64,000 nt of DNA from Membranipora membranacea (GCA_914767715.1 OU612072.1:25482001-25546000), one strand, 5' to 3'; shown: positions 11,869 to 22,879, counted from the stretch's first letter. Made by a program: numbers and translations. The notes: a model not told the origin generated them from the letters alone.

Positions 11869-14221
11869 ATACATATCTGAACCCACTCGCATAACTAATT
11901 CATCAAGGACACTAATTGACCACATCTATTCAAGTAAATGTGACAATATTGCTAAATCTGGTGTCATCAAATATTCACTGAGCAATCATTTCATGATACT
12001 AGCTTCCAGAGAGATTGATAGAAATATTAAAATATCTAAACGAAGATGCAAGGTTACATTTTTTGATTGTTCGTTTGCAACACCTGAAAACTTGTTAACA
12101 CTTTCTCCAGGGGAAATTTTGGTTATGTGTTGTATGAAAGATCAATAGACTCAATGTTTGAGAAGTTCTATAGCCATTCGAATCATCTTAAATCAAAACT
12201 CGTGTTTGAGAAGACTCGTTTTGTAAGGACGCATAATCTTCCAAAGTAGTTGGATGATGAGGTAAAAATGAACATCAAAATCAGAGATCAACTCAAACAA
12301 AACCGTGATCGGGAAGGATATAAAAAACAGCGAAATTATGTCACTAATATGATCAGACAAAAGAAGAAAAGAGCTATTTCTAATACTATGAAAGAGTCTA
12401 AAGGTAATACAAAACCTGTTTGGGATGTTTTAAAGAATAAAAAGAGATTTTCCATGCGAAAAATATGAGTGCAGATCAATTTAACAGCAATTTCACATCC
12501 GTCGCAAAATCAATCACAAAGAACCTTGTTGTAACGGATGAGATGACATTTCCCGTATCAGAACATAATTTGACAGACATACCACAATTCACCCCTTTCA
12601 CACGTACAAGTATATTGTTCTACATTCCTGATAGTAAAAGTACAGGACCTGACAGAATTACAGTGAAGATGTTGAAGCTTGTTTGGCCTTATATTGTGGA
12701 TATTGTCACCGATATGTTTAACAGGGTTTTAAGCGAAGGACAGTTCCCTTCAATATGGAAACTAGCTCGAGTTTCACCTATACATAAATCTGGGGATATA
12801 TATAACCCATCAAATTACAGGCCAATTTCAGACTTGCCTGTTCTTCCAAAAATATTTGAGAAACACATAAATCACCATCTGCAAGAATATCTCACTAAGA
12901 ACAAAATCATCCATGAGCTTCAATGTTGATTTAGATTTAGAAAAGGCCATTCTTGTTCAGACAGTTTATTTAAAATTATTTCAGACTCTTTGGTGAAGAA
13001 AATTAATGGAACTATTATGACATTACTTTATGGATTTTAAAAAGCCATTCGACTCTGTATCCCATGTTTACTACACAATAATTTGAAGGCTTGCGGCATC
13101 GGAGGAATTATTTTAAAACTTCTTGACACCTTTCTGTCAGACAGAAGGCAGTTTGTCAAACTCAATAATATTGAATCTTGTAGATTGCCTATCACGATAG
13201 GAGTCTCTCAAGGTTCAATCCTAGTACCAACTTTGTTTCTCATCTTCATAAATGATTTATTAGCTTCATCAAAATCAGACTCATCATCATATGCATATGC
13301 TGTCGATACAGTGTTCCTGTCATCTAATAAAAACCTTCAATGACTAAAGGCAAAGGAATCTGAAGACTTAAATGACATTTTGGATTGGTGCAATCGTAAC
13401 CGGAAGGTTATAAATGTTCAGACATCTCATTACATGCTACTTTATATCTCAGATCACCTTTATGACCCGGAACTGTACATAGGGCATGAAAAACTAAACA
13501 GACAGAGAACTACAAGGCTTCTTGGTTTTGTGATGAGCGACTCACTTTCCTGGCAGAATCATCTAGCTAGAGTAGATATTTAAAAAGGTACAGCGGAATG
13601 TTTACCTACTTCAAAGTTTGAGATACTCCTTGGACATTTTACTTCCAGTTTAGCTATTGTCACCTTAAAGATGGGATCCAGATCATTGGCAACTTGTCCT
13701 GCAATAATGCCCTCAATAGATTATTTTTATTGCAAAAACGGGCTTTACGCGTTATCACCAATGTGCATTACATACCATATTATCTCATTCCAACCGATTC
13801 AATTACACAATCTTCGCTTTACTTTTCAACCATATATTATCGGCTTGACCAACATCACTGATGCTATTGATTGGTATTTTAAAAGCCCAATGGAAAGCAA
13901 CTGCTATAACTTATCCTGCAAATTTCCAAACGGCGTTGGTTTTCTTGCCAGTATGTTCGGCTTCTTCCAACGGGCAATCTATCATTGCATGTAAATTAAT
14001 CTTATTATCATTTTTTAATTATGTAAATTCAATCGATACAGTTCTGTTACTTCTTAGGCAGAGCAGCTGCTCAAAGTAACAAAAGTTACTGATCAAGTGA
14101 TTTACATTGGATCCTTAATAACTGCTGCGTTTGATCTCACAGTCATGTGAATGAGTTATATTCCAGATGTTAAAGTTATTTGCTCAAATTTGACAACAAA
14201 CAATTGTAATTGGAGCAAATT

Positions 14222-14227
14222 TTTATT
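14222..14227 (-). terminator. poly(A) signal of micro-gene A
   Basis: AATAAA on the minus strand about 130 nt beyond the stop codon of micro-gene A, followed within 40 nt by a GT-rich TGTTTGTTGTC stretch. The same hexamer lies at the same distance in copies B and C. Confidence 0.65.
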
Positions 14228-14357
14228 ATAGTACCGAATTATGTCATCAAAGCAATAGTGAATTCACAACCAAACTAACTCTTAAGTTGAATTTATAGCG
14301 AGGTGTGAGAGTAAGCATACGGCTTTTTCTATTCGGCACTGATCTGTTGTGTTGAAG

Positions 14358-14450
14358 TTACTTTCGCCCAATACACAAGAATCCTGTACATGCGCCACAT
14401 GCCATTCCTGCTAGCATTAGAAGTGTGGTAAGTCCGTATATGATATTCAT
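14358..14450 (-). CDS. micro-gene A: small secreted Cys-containing peptide precursor
   Basis: A 30-codon frame lying wholly in exon 2 of a two-exon gene. A pyrimidine tract ending CTTTTCCAG (acceptor, CAG at 14456-14454) is followed by AAG and the ATG at 14450. This is the first ATG of the predicted mRNA and has A at -3. Residues 1-17 (MNIIYGLTTLLMLAGMA) look like a signal peptide: short polar start, then a hydrophobic core, then small residues. The remaining 13 residues hold three cysteines in a C-x2-C-x4-C pattern (18, 21, 26) and end I-G-R-K, a possible amidation/dibasic signal. Exon 1 is non-coding; the intron is 1063 bp. An odd cysteine number may mean decay or dimerisation. Role unknown; a defence, venom-type or signalling peptide is inference. 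A membrane micropeptide is the alternative. Confidence 0.6.
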   Translation of the reverse strand: MNIIYGLTTLLMLAGMACGACTGFLCIGRK

Positions 14451-14757
14451 CTTCTGGAAAAGACAGAGAAAATATTGGTCACCGATTGAATACACTGCAT
14501 TTTATGCCCAATAATTGTTGAACAATTCTGAACAATTCTAGAATTGATCAATATTGACCCATATATCATTACCCAACCAGCAACCATTATTGTATAATTA
14601 TAACCATGCCTGCTAAATAAATTACATTCAGTATTGCTATTGTATGGTTTTAGTATATGCCTTTACAGTTCTAGTCAATATTATATAATTGGCTAGACAT
14701 TGTATTAGATGAGTTTGCACGTAGATGACCAAGCAAGATAGTTGTTTTAATGAATAG

Positions 14758-14829
14758 ATGTTGCTGTGTAATTTAGCATCAAAGACTGTGTAGCGGGAGG
14801 CCTAGGTTCAATTCCCTATAAGGGCAAAT
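14758..14829 (+). ncRNA. tRNA-like (SINE-type) stretch inside the intron of micro-gene A
   Basis: It contains GGTTCAATTCC, a near-consensus Pol III B box, preceded by GTAGCGGGAGGCCTA and followed by AGGGCAAATC and T-runs (TTTTCTTTTT) that could terminate Pol III. The T stem pairs poorly and no full cloverleaf forms, so this is a tRNA-derived relic. Copies are at 23966-24037 and 39221-39293. Confidence 0.45.
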
Positions 14830-15510
14830 CTTTTCTTTTTTTGTTTTTTCAAATGCATTCTATTCGAATTGAGGGTGATGAGTGAAAAATTGTTGCATGA
14901 AAGCTTATGATACTCCCTTCATCCCACCCTTCCAGAAACCAAGCAAAGACTCATCCCTCTACGAGAAGATCCTGCCACCAGTGTATGATTTTTATGCATA
15001 CCAATAGTTTACTGATGCTGAGGACAGGTTGATATTAAAAAAAAAGTAACATTTCCAAGTTTCAGAGTAACAGCATTCATCAGGTTGAAGACTGCCGTTT
15101 CAAAATTAACTCTCCGTGACTGCTCCCATGTTTGCGTGCTGCGTGATAAACGAGGACAACAAGACCCTCCCATTTCCAAATGCTAATTTGGTCATCTTCC
15201 AATCATTACGGTATCATTACGACCTATTTTTATGAAGATGCAGGCTGTGACAATTCTTGGGCATGAAACGCAGTTAGAAATGTGTAAATTTAATTGTTAA
15301 CCTCACAAAATTACTCATTTTACTTCAAACTTGAAATTCAATTGTAATCAGTGTTTAGAATTATATAAACACACTGCACCTTTATTCTGGCACTACAGTC
15401 GCTACCCTCAATATACACACACACTTTATTTAGCTACAACAATCCCTTCCATTGAATGTTGGATATTTATTCACATCCAGAGGGAGTATGTTCCATAATA
15501 ATATAAATAT

Positions 15511-15640
15511 ACTCACCCTGTTAGATATTGTTTGCAGTCTGTGATAATCAATGATCGGAGAAGAGAAGGTTGTGATTTTTGGGAAGACGCATTGACCTTT
15601 ATAAACCCAAACTATTCAGGCATGAGTGCAGCTGTGATTT
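15511..15640 (-). promoter_or_regulatory. promoter, exon 1 and splice donor of micro-gene A
   Basis: Read on the minus strand: an ATCACAGCTGCACTC block containing the E-box CAGCTG, then AATAGTTTGGG, the TATA box TTTATAAA (within 15598-15607), AGGTCAATGCG, a pyrimidine-rich leader with CTTCTCTTCTCCGATC, and CTAACAGG followed by GTGAGT (15516-15511). Transcription probably starts about 25-30 nt below TATA, giving a leader exon of roughly 55 nt with no ATG. The block is nearly identical in copies B and C and clearly homologous at 7.66-7.79 kb. Confidence 0.65.
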
Positions 15641-17291
15641 TTTATTCATGATTTATATGATATATGATAACCTCCAGCGGGCCTTTACGAAATTAATGCC
15701 AGAAATTTCAAATCCAGCAACAAACTGGGTAAGTGTTAATATAAAGTATCCAGGCACAGCTGATTATATACTGTATATCAAAATCATGATTGATTATAAA
15801 TATTGAAATACTTATTAAAAAGTGACACTAATGGATACAAATCACTGACCAATAACTCTGAAATGCTAGTGTCATTACCTGGCAAGCTTTGTTTGGTATG
15901 ATAAATTTGGTAATGATGGTCTTCACTGTGACGTGCCATGAAAGTTATCATTGTGATGTGACCATAGCTTAGTTATCATGACACTGGTTAGCGGTTGCTC
16001 CATAGTACATCAACTTCCATTTGAAAACTGAATATCCTGCCACTAGCATTTGTTTCGAAATAAAGATCTTATACTTGAACTAGAATAATAAAGGTATCTA
16101 TACTGTATAAAAGGTTGAGATGAGTTACCGTATGACCAATATTATTAACTGAGATTTCAATTATTGAAATTGTTGGAATTATTTAATCACAAGACATTGC
16201 AACAGGCTCATATCCAAATTCAATTGACAACAGTTACAATACAAAAACTCAGCAATGCCGATATTTAAGTTCAGAAAATGTTCAAGTCTCAGTGGAGTCA
16301 TATAAAGTATGCTGTTGATTTTCAGGCGATATAAAGACAGGAGCATCTGATTTAATGACAAAGTCTTAACCGCTTTATTCCAATACAACTTGGTTCTTAG
16401 TGACACAATTTAAAACGCTCAATAAATGTTGACATTTAGATAACAGCTTATAAATGTGACAATAAATGATACAAATAACTGATTAATAACTGTGACATCT
16501 GCCATGAAACATATGATTGCTTTGCCTCATCATTATCATCAAACATAAAAAACTGCAGTTCATCATTGTTCTATTATTGTACTATTATTATCATGACACT
16601 AGGATATGTTTTGCGATGATGGCTAAGTCATCATGAGGCTATTCAGCATTAATTGTTGTTACCGCACAACTATGGTTATTTGATACAATAATGATAGGAA
16701 ATTCAGAGTTCATGCGAGACAGACCATCTATATGGTGTCATTTTTCTCATTTCAAAATTGCACCTAATGAACTGCACTTTTTATGTTTGATGATCATGAT
16801 GAGGCTAATCAAATTTGAAAAAAACCTTGTTTCTTTTCCTGGCTGATGACATTGATTGCCATGATTACCCAATCTATCATACCAAGCAATGCCTACCAGA
16901 TGTTGATAATGGTGTCTCAGACTTATTAATTTAACAACTACTCCATTATAGACCCCATGGTTTCTGCACGAGTTTCAATAATATCTTTTCTTATACCAAG
17001 AAAAATGCAGCTGGCACATATACTATTTCTCTCAACTCTCAGCCCATTTGGCGTTCTGATTTTTTGCAGGTCATAGTGAGGTCACTTACCATATTCTTAG
17101 CCAGATTTAATAGGTATTAACTTATTTTATGATTAGTCGAGATTCTAGTCAATGTACGACTGGGCAAGATTAAATATTTAAGGAAATATGATACAAACCA
17201 GCAGCAATGACTGTATTGCGTAATGGAGTCGTCACTCCGTGTGATGGGTGTTATGAAACTACCACGAATACAATTTCTGGGTCAGACAATG
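15641..17291. other. upstream part of copy A, no gene
   Basis: It carries the short blocks that recur throughout the window (GATACAAATCACTGA, TGTGACCATAGCTTAG, ACAACTATGGTTATTTGATAC). A 75-codon minus frame at 16179-16406 opens with GTG and is also seen at 40676-40903, but it differs from the copy near 51.0 kb by stops and looks non-coding. Confidence 0.6.
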
Positions 17292-17577
17292 TAAAGCTTA
17301 GCTCGCGTTTATTTCCAAGCAAACTGTGGTGACATTAATCATCCGCCACATGAACGCAAATGTCTTAAAAGCTTGTCTCCCAGGCACACAAACAACTTTA
17401 AGGCTTCTTTTAATGACAGGCCAAATATCAGAGTTTCTCAAACAAGGAAAGCTAGATGCAGTAAACAACTTTCAGACTGAAATACTCCTCAAAATCATGA
17501 ACAACAAAATAACTCAACATTAACTCAACATTATAATTTTTCTAAACACATTATTTAACACATGATGGAACAGATAT
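17292..17577. mobile_element. about 286-bp insertion private to copy A
   Basis: Copy B reads straight from GGGTCAGACAATGG into TAAGCTTCGGAAACC at about 26445. Copy A has about 286 bp between the same flanks. The inserted block is bordered by TAAAGCTT and TAAAGGCTT, a possible short target duplication, and ends with a doubled TAACTCAACAT. It contains a 65-codon plus frame (17326-17523) opening at GTG that I do not recognise. Confidence 0.5.
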
Positions 17578-17984
17578 AAAGGCTTCGGAAACCATCAAGC
17601 TGAATATCAATTTGTGCAATTTTTATAGACAATGGATGAATGCCTCCACATTCATTGACGTCCAACCCGTTCCAAAAGGGTAGTCACCCGCACTGGATCC
17701 CGGCCAAATCACCAAGCTTTATTTTATGTCTATTAAAAGTCAGAGTTAAAACACAGCTAAAGTTGTACGAGTCAAAACTCAACTATAAGTTTAAAACTCA
17801 ACCAACCGACTCTCTATGAATATCAAAGTTCTCATTTATAAGGCAGCGGTCACAACACCAGGTCTACGTGGACACACAAACAAAATGTACAAATCATATA
17901 TAAAAGTCCGATAAATTCATAATGGTTCGATAAAAACATAATTCTACGGCAGGAAACCGGCTTAGATCAAAAGGATTAAGCTAT

Positions 17985-18205
17985 TTGTTGAACTATAAAA
18001 TCAAAGTTTTATGTAACATTTTCTTGTGGAGGATGAAAGAAGAGGTAATATGCTACGGCATAAGAGATTTTGTCTATCTGGCACCCAAAGATCAAACGAT
18101 TCATTGAACTATAAAATTACAGTTTTATGTAACATTTTCTTGTGTAGGGTGAACAATCAGGTAGATTGTTACGGCATAAAGGACTTTGTCTGTCTGGCGG
18201 CTGAC
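17985..18205. repeat. two-copy tandem duplication of about 113 bp
   Basis: TATGTAACATTTTCTTGTG followed by GCTACGGCATAAGAGATTTTGTC-type sequence occurs at about 18009-18080, and again at 18122-18193 with substitutions. A partial third copy of the start (AACTATAAAATCAAAG) precedes it. Confidence 0.75.
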
Positions 18206-18774
18206 TTATCATTTAAAGTCAATATTCTTACGTCAGGATCCATCCAGCGGCTGACTCTAACTAGGTTATGTGCGAAGAGAATATAAAAACTGCTTTGTTC
18301 AATCCACAACATCAGACATTGTGATGAGGCCTCATCAGTTGTTTTATGCTGAAATATTGGCTGGGCTGCAATGGTTCCATGACCTACTGAGGTTTTCTTG
18401 TGATAGGAGTGAGATCATTTTTATGCACTTAATAATCCAGCTGGTTGCGAACCTGTAATATAGAAAATAACATAGAGTGAGTTACAAAGCCAATAAATCA
18501 TGCTCAAATTATCAGTACCATGGTGTACAGAGTTTGTATACTATGGAGTACTTGACACCAGCTTACAATGCTAATCCATAAATGATTGGCATATTTGCTT
18601 AGATTTTTTTTTAATCACGCTTGTCTCTGATACAGGGTGCGAATCAATGAATACAGTCACTGAATACTATTAAATATTATTTATGAATTTGCTCGATATA
18701 CTGACGGAGATGATACTTATGATGTCTACTTACGATTCCAATAAAGTAAAGAGCTAGGTAAAGTAAGGAGTTAA

Positions 18775-18870
18775 TTAAACAAAAACAATAGTCTGAAGGT
18801 CGTGATATCTCTCCTTACTCGGCGAGCACCAATTGTGGGATTCCGGGTTATTGAGTCACCACATTAACTT
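18775..18870 (+). ncRNA. possible tRNA-like B-box fragment, copy 1
   Basis: GTCTGAAGGTCGTGA followed by TATCTCTCC here, and GTCGTGAGTTCGCTCC in the B copy (27241-27265), resemble a tRNA T-arm (GTTCGNNTC). No A box is visible at the right distance, so it is at most a 3' SINE-head fragment. Confidence 0.3.
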
Positions 18871-19407
18871 TCCGCTACTGAGATCTGTGCTCATGAGCTC
18901 GGCATGATGATTCTCACTATGTGACACTGAGTTATTTAGATGTGATCTCATTTGATTCAAGATTAAACACTGGGCTCAAGAGCATGCCTTTTAATTCTTA
19001 TCAAGTTTAAAATCAAACGCAATTCAACTTAACAATACATGTCTGATTTCAACAAGTGATTCTTTCTAGTTGATGATGCCATGCATGCTCAATTTAATAC
19101 ATTTAACTAAATTATTCGATGACACAAATAATCCAACCAAGTGTTATACTGTGCCATTATTTAATAATAAGTTCTATTTCCCTATAGATATCAGTAATGT
19201 AAATAAAAAAATTATGATAAAAACTGTAAAACTTCCATGACTAAAAACTGACCTGTCTCCAAATGAAGTTGCAAACAAAGAGGAGATGGTCTCCAAACAG
19301 ATCATGCTTTTCCATTGGTGAACCATGCTCTTATATAGCATGGTTCCAGACACATTAAAAAGCTGCTGACGCTCATCAGTAAACAAACACAAGAAAACAC
19401 TAAAACA

Positions 19408-19470
19408 CATCGGCCCCGAAAGTGGGTTGATCGGCCACAAGAGTGGGTTGATCGGCCGCAAGATTGGGTA
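19408..19470. repeat. 21-bp minisatellite, about 3 copies
   Basis: Units of the form CGGCCACAAGAGTGGGTTGAT are repeated about three times. In copy B the same place has instead been expanded as a ~121-bp tandem duplication (27779-28010). Confidence 0.8.
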
Positions 19471-19756
19471 CAGATATTAAGATTAGCACTTTGATTTAAT
19501 TCAGTTGCCTTTGATCGAGGTTCCTTTGATTCAGTTCACTTTGATCGAGGTTAAATGTCCTGTCTGTTATTAGCGTGTCCTCGAGTCGAGTTTGAGTGTA
19601 CTGATGAGGATGCTGGCTAAGATATTGGATGCTGTTATTGTGTTTGATGTTGGTATAGAAAATTCTCCTGTTTGCTGCTGTAGATGCGACATCTGCACCC
19701 CCTGATTGCAATCGTCCTCGATTGCTATGATATGTTATAAGATCTAGCATATAGAT

Positions 19757-20470
19757 GTGACAAAACAATGGATTGGTAGTTATAAAGATAGTTGGCCGAA
19801 GGTAAAATGTGGTAGGCAGATTATGTAAGTAAACATAATTGCCCCATTACAATAGTAAATTTGGGATCGGCCTACTGGCCGTACAGAATATCATCGTGTA
19901 CTATAAATAACATGGTAAATTATGAAACAATAGGTAAAAATGAGCCCGGGCATTTAATGCCTCCAGGAGAAGGTTCAACGGCAGAATCTCATTGCAGTGC
20001 ACAGAGTCCTGGAATTTGGTACAGCCATTGCAGCCATATTCTGTTGGCATTTTGTGTTTGTAATGCGGTCAATGAAAGCCGATTTGGATGTGAGAAGGTT
20101 CACGACGTGGTTAACAACACGAACATGCTGCTCTTTGAATAGATGCATCGTTAGCATGCCAAACGGCGTGGTTTGGCATGAACAAAGTGTGGAATTGCCT
20201 CCCAACGCGATTTTTCGGGCCTGTCTAGCTACACCTTTAGCCAATGATCATGATGAGCTATTAATATTGACATTTAGATAAAAGCTCATAAAAGTGACAA
20301 TAAATGATACAAATCACTGATTAACAACGCTAGAATACCATTGTTATCAGTTAAAAAGCATTGTTTGGTATGATAGATTTGGCACTCATGGCTCTCGCTG
20401 TCTCCTGTCATGAAAGCTATCACTGTTATGTGACTGAGCTTAGTCATTGTGACATGATTCGGCAAAAAAT
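19757..20470. repeat. segment shared with copy C (41.75-42.0, 42.5-42.6 kb)
   Basis: 19757-20036 matches 41753-42016 and 20037-20125 matches 42525-42610. Copy A lacks the intervening 42.02-42.52 kb. 20240-20470 is the short block also present at 45.1-45.35 and 49.75-49.99 kb. Overlapping open frames on both strands (19997-20281 plus, 19975-20244 minus) share a stretch, minus-strand SAFIDRITNTKCQQN here and ALIDCIANTKCQQN at 42.5 kb, but no gene model results. Confidence 0.65.
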
Positions 20471-20603
20471 TTTGGTGCCGTGCCCTAACACCATAACCAT
20501 CTACACAAAAACAGCCTGATATTATTAGAAAAAAACCAAAAAAATTTGACCATTATAGAATGTGTCTATTCGCAGATGAAAATCACCACCCACCCACCGC
20601 TAT

Positions 20604-21074
20604 GGTCCAACACCTCTATTTATTTCCCCATTGCTTTACATGCAAATTATATTGACTTCTCACCTCCAAAAGCCTGCTTCAGCTTCTTTCAATTCTTTAA
20701 CCAGACCACTCAAAACGATGGTCTGCTTCTGCTCTGACATACTTGAGAGTATTGAAAGAAAAACGGTTGTCAAATTTGTTTGGCGCTCAATCAAACGGAG
20801 CAAGTGCATTTTTACAGGTTTTCCAGCCAATTTTGCCTCAACTGACTTGTCTGCATAAAGCGCCCCAAATTGATTTTGCTAAAATTATTTAAAACCTCAA
20901 ATCACCAAAATTTCAATTGCAAATACAACAGGCAACATTTTCATGCCTCAATATTACTGACTGCAGTACTATCAACTTGCCTGGGTCCTGATTTGTCTTC
21001 AGCATACTAGTCATTTTATTTTGGAGGATGGGTGCAACAAGTTGACCTTCACCCAATTACAGGTGTATTACCTA
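20604..21074. repeat. 471-bp direct repeat, left copy
   Basis: It starts GGTCCAACACCTC and ends GGTGTATTACCTA. It is almost identical to 22409-22879, with four differences seen by eye (for example TTATATTG/TTATGTTG and ATTTGTTTGG/ATTTTTTTGG). Ends are not TG...CA, there is no primer-binding site or polypurine tract, and the interior lacks gag-pol, so it is not an LTR pair. The frames inside (63 to 75 codons) are present in both copies only because the DNA is duplicated. Confidence 0.9.
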
Positions 21075-21400
21075 ATAGTGACCGGACTGACGGTAACGGG
21101 TCTTCAAAGTTGGTCACATAAGACCTCTGTTGGTACGCTAGCATGTCGCGAAGTTCGGAGGCGATCCATCCATAGCGTGACTGGCCACGGCCATTTGACC
21201 ATAAGACCGTTGCCCTCAAAACTCACCTTGTCAGGCTTTGCTCCCTTATTGGTCTCTAAAATGGTATCTTGCTTTGGTCGCAGCTTACAGATATACAATG
21301 TTCATGACCATCATCAGCAAAGTCTGCAGCCACGGCTCAGGTTGTCTACAGACATAAGACAGAAGAGATGTTAAGCTAAAGTGTGACGTATACATGTCAT
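21075..21400 (-). other. GC-richer island with open frames on both strands
   Basis: Base composition is visibly higher in G+C than the neighbours. A plus frame covers 21021-21374, and a minus frame 21298-21104 (from ATG, about 64 residues, ...LRPKQDTILETNKGAKPD...) looks more protein-like, with charged residues and tryptophans. Splice or promoter context is unclear and there is no second copy. It could be a captured exon. Confidence 0.3.
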
Positions 21401-21679
21401 TTGGAAGTAACTTTTCCTTGTCAAGCGGGGAGATAACTTCAAATAATGACCCATTGACTGAAGATATAGTTGTTTATTGAGTAATGGGGTGGGGTTTTGA
21501 CCTTCAGAAATGCATTCAATGAGACACTCATTAATTCAACACACTTAAATCTAGTTAGAGTCTTATAAAGAAGAAGAGAGAACAAGTCCGGACTTGCCCG
21601 ACAGGTGCAAATTCATGTGCTGTAAGCACCAGGCGAAGTGTTTTATGAGGTTAAGATATAGTATAGTCATATTGATTGA

Positions 21680-22112
21680 GGATTGGGGTGTAATATTGGG
21701 GTTTGGGGTTGGCAGCCTGAGGTATGCGAGCCAAATTTGGGGTTTTGGGGTCAGCTTTTGGGGTTTAGGGGTCAGGTTCGGGGTCAATATTTGGGGTTTG
21801 CAGTTCGCAGTTTGGGGTTTGCAGCCTACACTCTGGGGTTCACGGCCTACTTTCTGGGGTTTGGGGGTCATAAACGAGGGTTTGGTGTTTAGAAGTCAGT
21901 TTTTGGGGTTTGGGGGTCAGTTTTTGGGGTTTGGGGGTCATTTTTTGGGGTTTGAGGGTCAATATTTGGGGTTTGCAGTTCGCACTTTGGGGTTTGCAGC
22001 TCACAGTTTGGGGATTGCAGCATGAATGAAGTTTTGGGTTTGCAGCTCACATTTAGGGGTTTGTAGCTCGAAGTTTTGGGTTAACAGCTGGCAGTATGGG
22101 GTTTTTGGGGTC
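21680..22112 (+). repeat. G-rich degenerate minisatellite (GGGGTTT-type)
   Basis: About 20 imperfect copies of a ~21-24 bp unit such as TTTTTGGGGTTTGGGGGTCA, with variants replacing the second G-run by GCAGTTCGCAG or GCAGCTCACA. All G-runs are on the plus strand, giving strong G/C strand asymmetry and many potential G-quadruplexes. The apparent repetitive open frames (GFGVxFxGLG-like) are translation of the repeat. A C-run (CCCACCCCCCCCCC) follows at 22238-22252. Confidence 0.9.
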
Positions 22113-22408
22113 AAGAGCGGATTCAGGGGTCAACAGTTGATGGCATGTTGCTCAACTAACCCAGCACTCTTTTCCAACACATCTTCTTCTTAGTACCAAT
22201 ATTATTATGTTAACCTAGTTCATACAGGACAAGCCACCAGCCCACCCCCCCCCCTCCTGCCCAACCATACCGGTGCCCACCAATGTCACCAACCCTTAAA
22301 TGTTCCATAACCTACCCAGCCAGGTCACTGAATAATGTTTTTCCTTTGAAGTTGCTATATTTACTGCAATCAGCTGATTGTGCAAATTGTCTGCTAGTGC
22401 TACTATTA

Positions 22409-22879
22409 GGTCCAACACCTCTATTTATTTCCCCATTGCTTTACATGCAAATTATGTTGACTTCTCACCTCCAAAAGCCTGCTTCAGCTTCTTTCAATTC
22501 TTTAACCAGACCACTCAAAACGATGGTCTGCTTCTCCTCTGACATACTTGAGAGTATTGAAAGAAAAACGGTTGTCAAATTTTTTTGGCGCTCAATCAAA
22601 CGGAGCAAGTGCATTTTTACAGGTTTTCCAGCCAATTTTGCCTCAACTGACTTGTCTGCATAAAGCGCCCCAAATTGATTTTGCTAAAATTATTTACAAC
22701 CTCAAATCACCAAAATTTCAATTGCAAATACAACAGGCAACATTTTCATGCCTCAATATTACTGACTGCAGTACTATCAACTTGCCTGGGTCCTGATTTG
22801 TCTTCAGCATACTAGTCATTTTATTTTGGAGGATGGGTGCAACAAGTTGACCTTCACCCAATTACAGGTGTATTACCTA
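22409..22879. repeat. 471-bp direct repeat, right copy
   Basis: Partner of 20604-21074 at an offset of 1805 bp. Both copies keep the same boundaries, so the event is recent. Confidence 0.9.

Larger units (their letters stand above)
10760..13862 (+). pseudogene. LINE 1: decayed APE-type non-LTR retrotransposon (CR1/Jockey-like), interrupted
   Basis: A dead copy of an element encoding an apurinic-type endonuclease and reverse transcriptase. Endonuclease: the LSDHKFSILCLAETFLNEN stretch at 10905-10965, a GGDFNID-type active-site stretch at 11252-11270 (after a frameshift), and a TRITNSSRTLIDHIYSS stretch at about 11886-11932. RT: STGPDRITVKMLK at about 12637, NYRPISDLPVLPKIFEK at about 12813, SQGSILVPTLFLIFINDL at about 13206. 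The catalytic YADDT box is changed to YAVDT at 13296-13310, which alone would abolish activity. Stops at 12927 and 13341 and several frameshifts break the frame. It ends abruptly at 13862 against repeat copy A, lacking the C-terminus that LINE 2 retains. Family rank is inferred from motif wording only. Confidence 0.85.
13863..17291. repeat. segmental repeat copy A (gene-bearing 3.4-kb core)
   Basis: Aligns collinearly with 23073-26440 (copy B) and 38348-41745 (copy C) with scattered substitutions and small indels. All three contain, in order on the plus strand, a poly(A) signal, coding exon, tRNA-like stretch, first exon and promoter of a minus-strand micro-gene, and then a tail of relaxed sequence related to the right-hand repeats (TTAGATAACAGCTTATAAA, GTGACAATAAATGATAC). 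The left edge is cut by LINE 1 at 13862. In B and C about 45 further bases of repeat precede this point. Confidence 0.9.
17578..19756. repeat. distal part of repeat shared by copies A and B
   Basis: It is collinear with 26446-28190 except for a replaced middle: 17700-18375 in A has no match in B's 26575-26835. Copy C lacks the whole block: it jumps from ATGAAAC (A position about 17253) to AATGGATTGG (A position about 19766) at 41753. The junction sits at a shared AAAC. No coding sequence is convincing. The minus frame 19174-19461 is conserved only in part. Confidence 0.75.

Noticed and set aside
16179-16406. 75-codon minus frame repeated at 40.7 kb
   Set aside because: It opens with GTG and the related sequence near 51.0 kb is interrupted. 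Similarity follows from DNA repetition without splice or promoter support.
21680-22112. Interstitial telomere
   Set aside because: The unit is ~21-24 bp and irregular, not a 6-7 bp telomeric repeat.
20604-22879. LTR retrotransposon with 471-bp LTRs
   Set aside because: Ends are not TG/CA, there is no tRNA primer site, polypurine tract or gag-pol, and only 1.3 kb of interior with a G-rich satellite.
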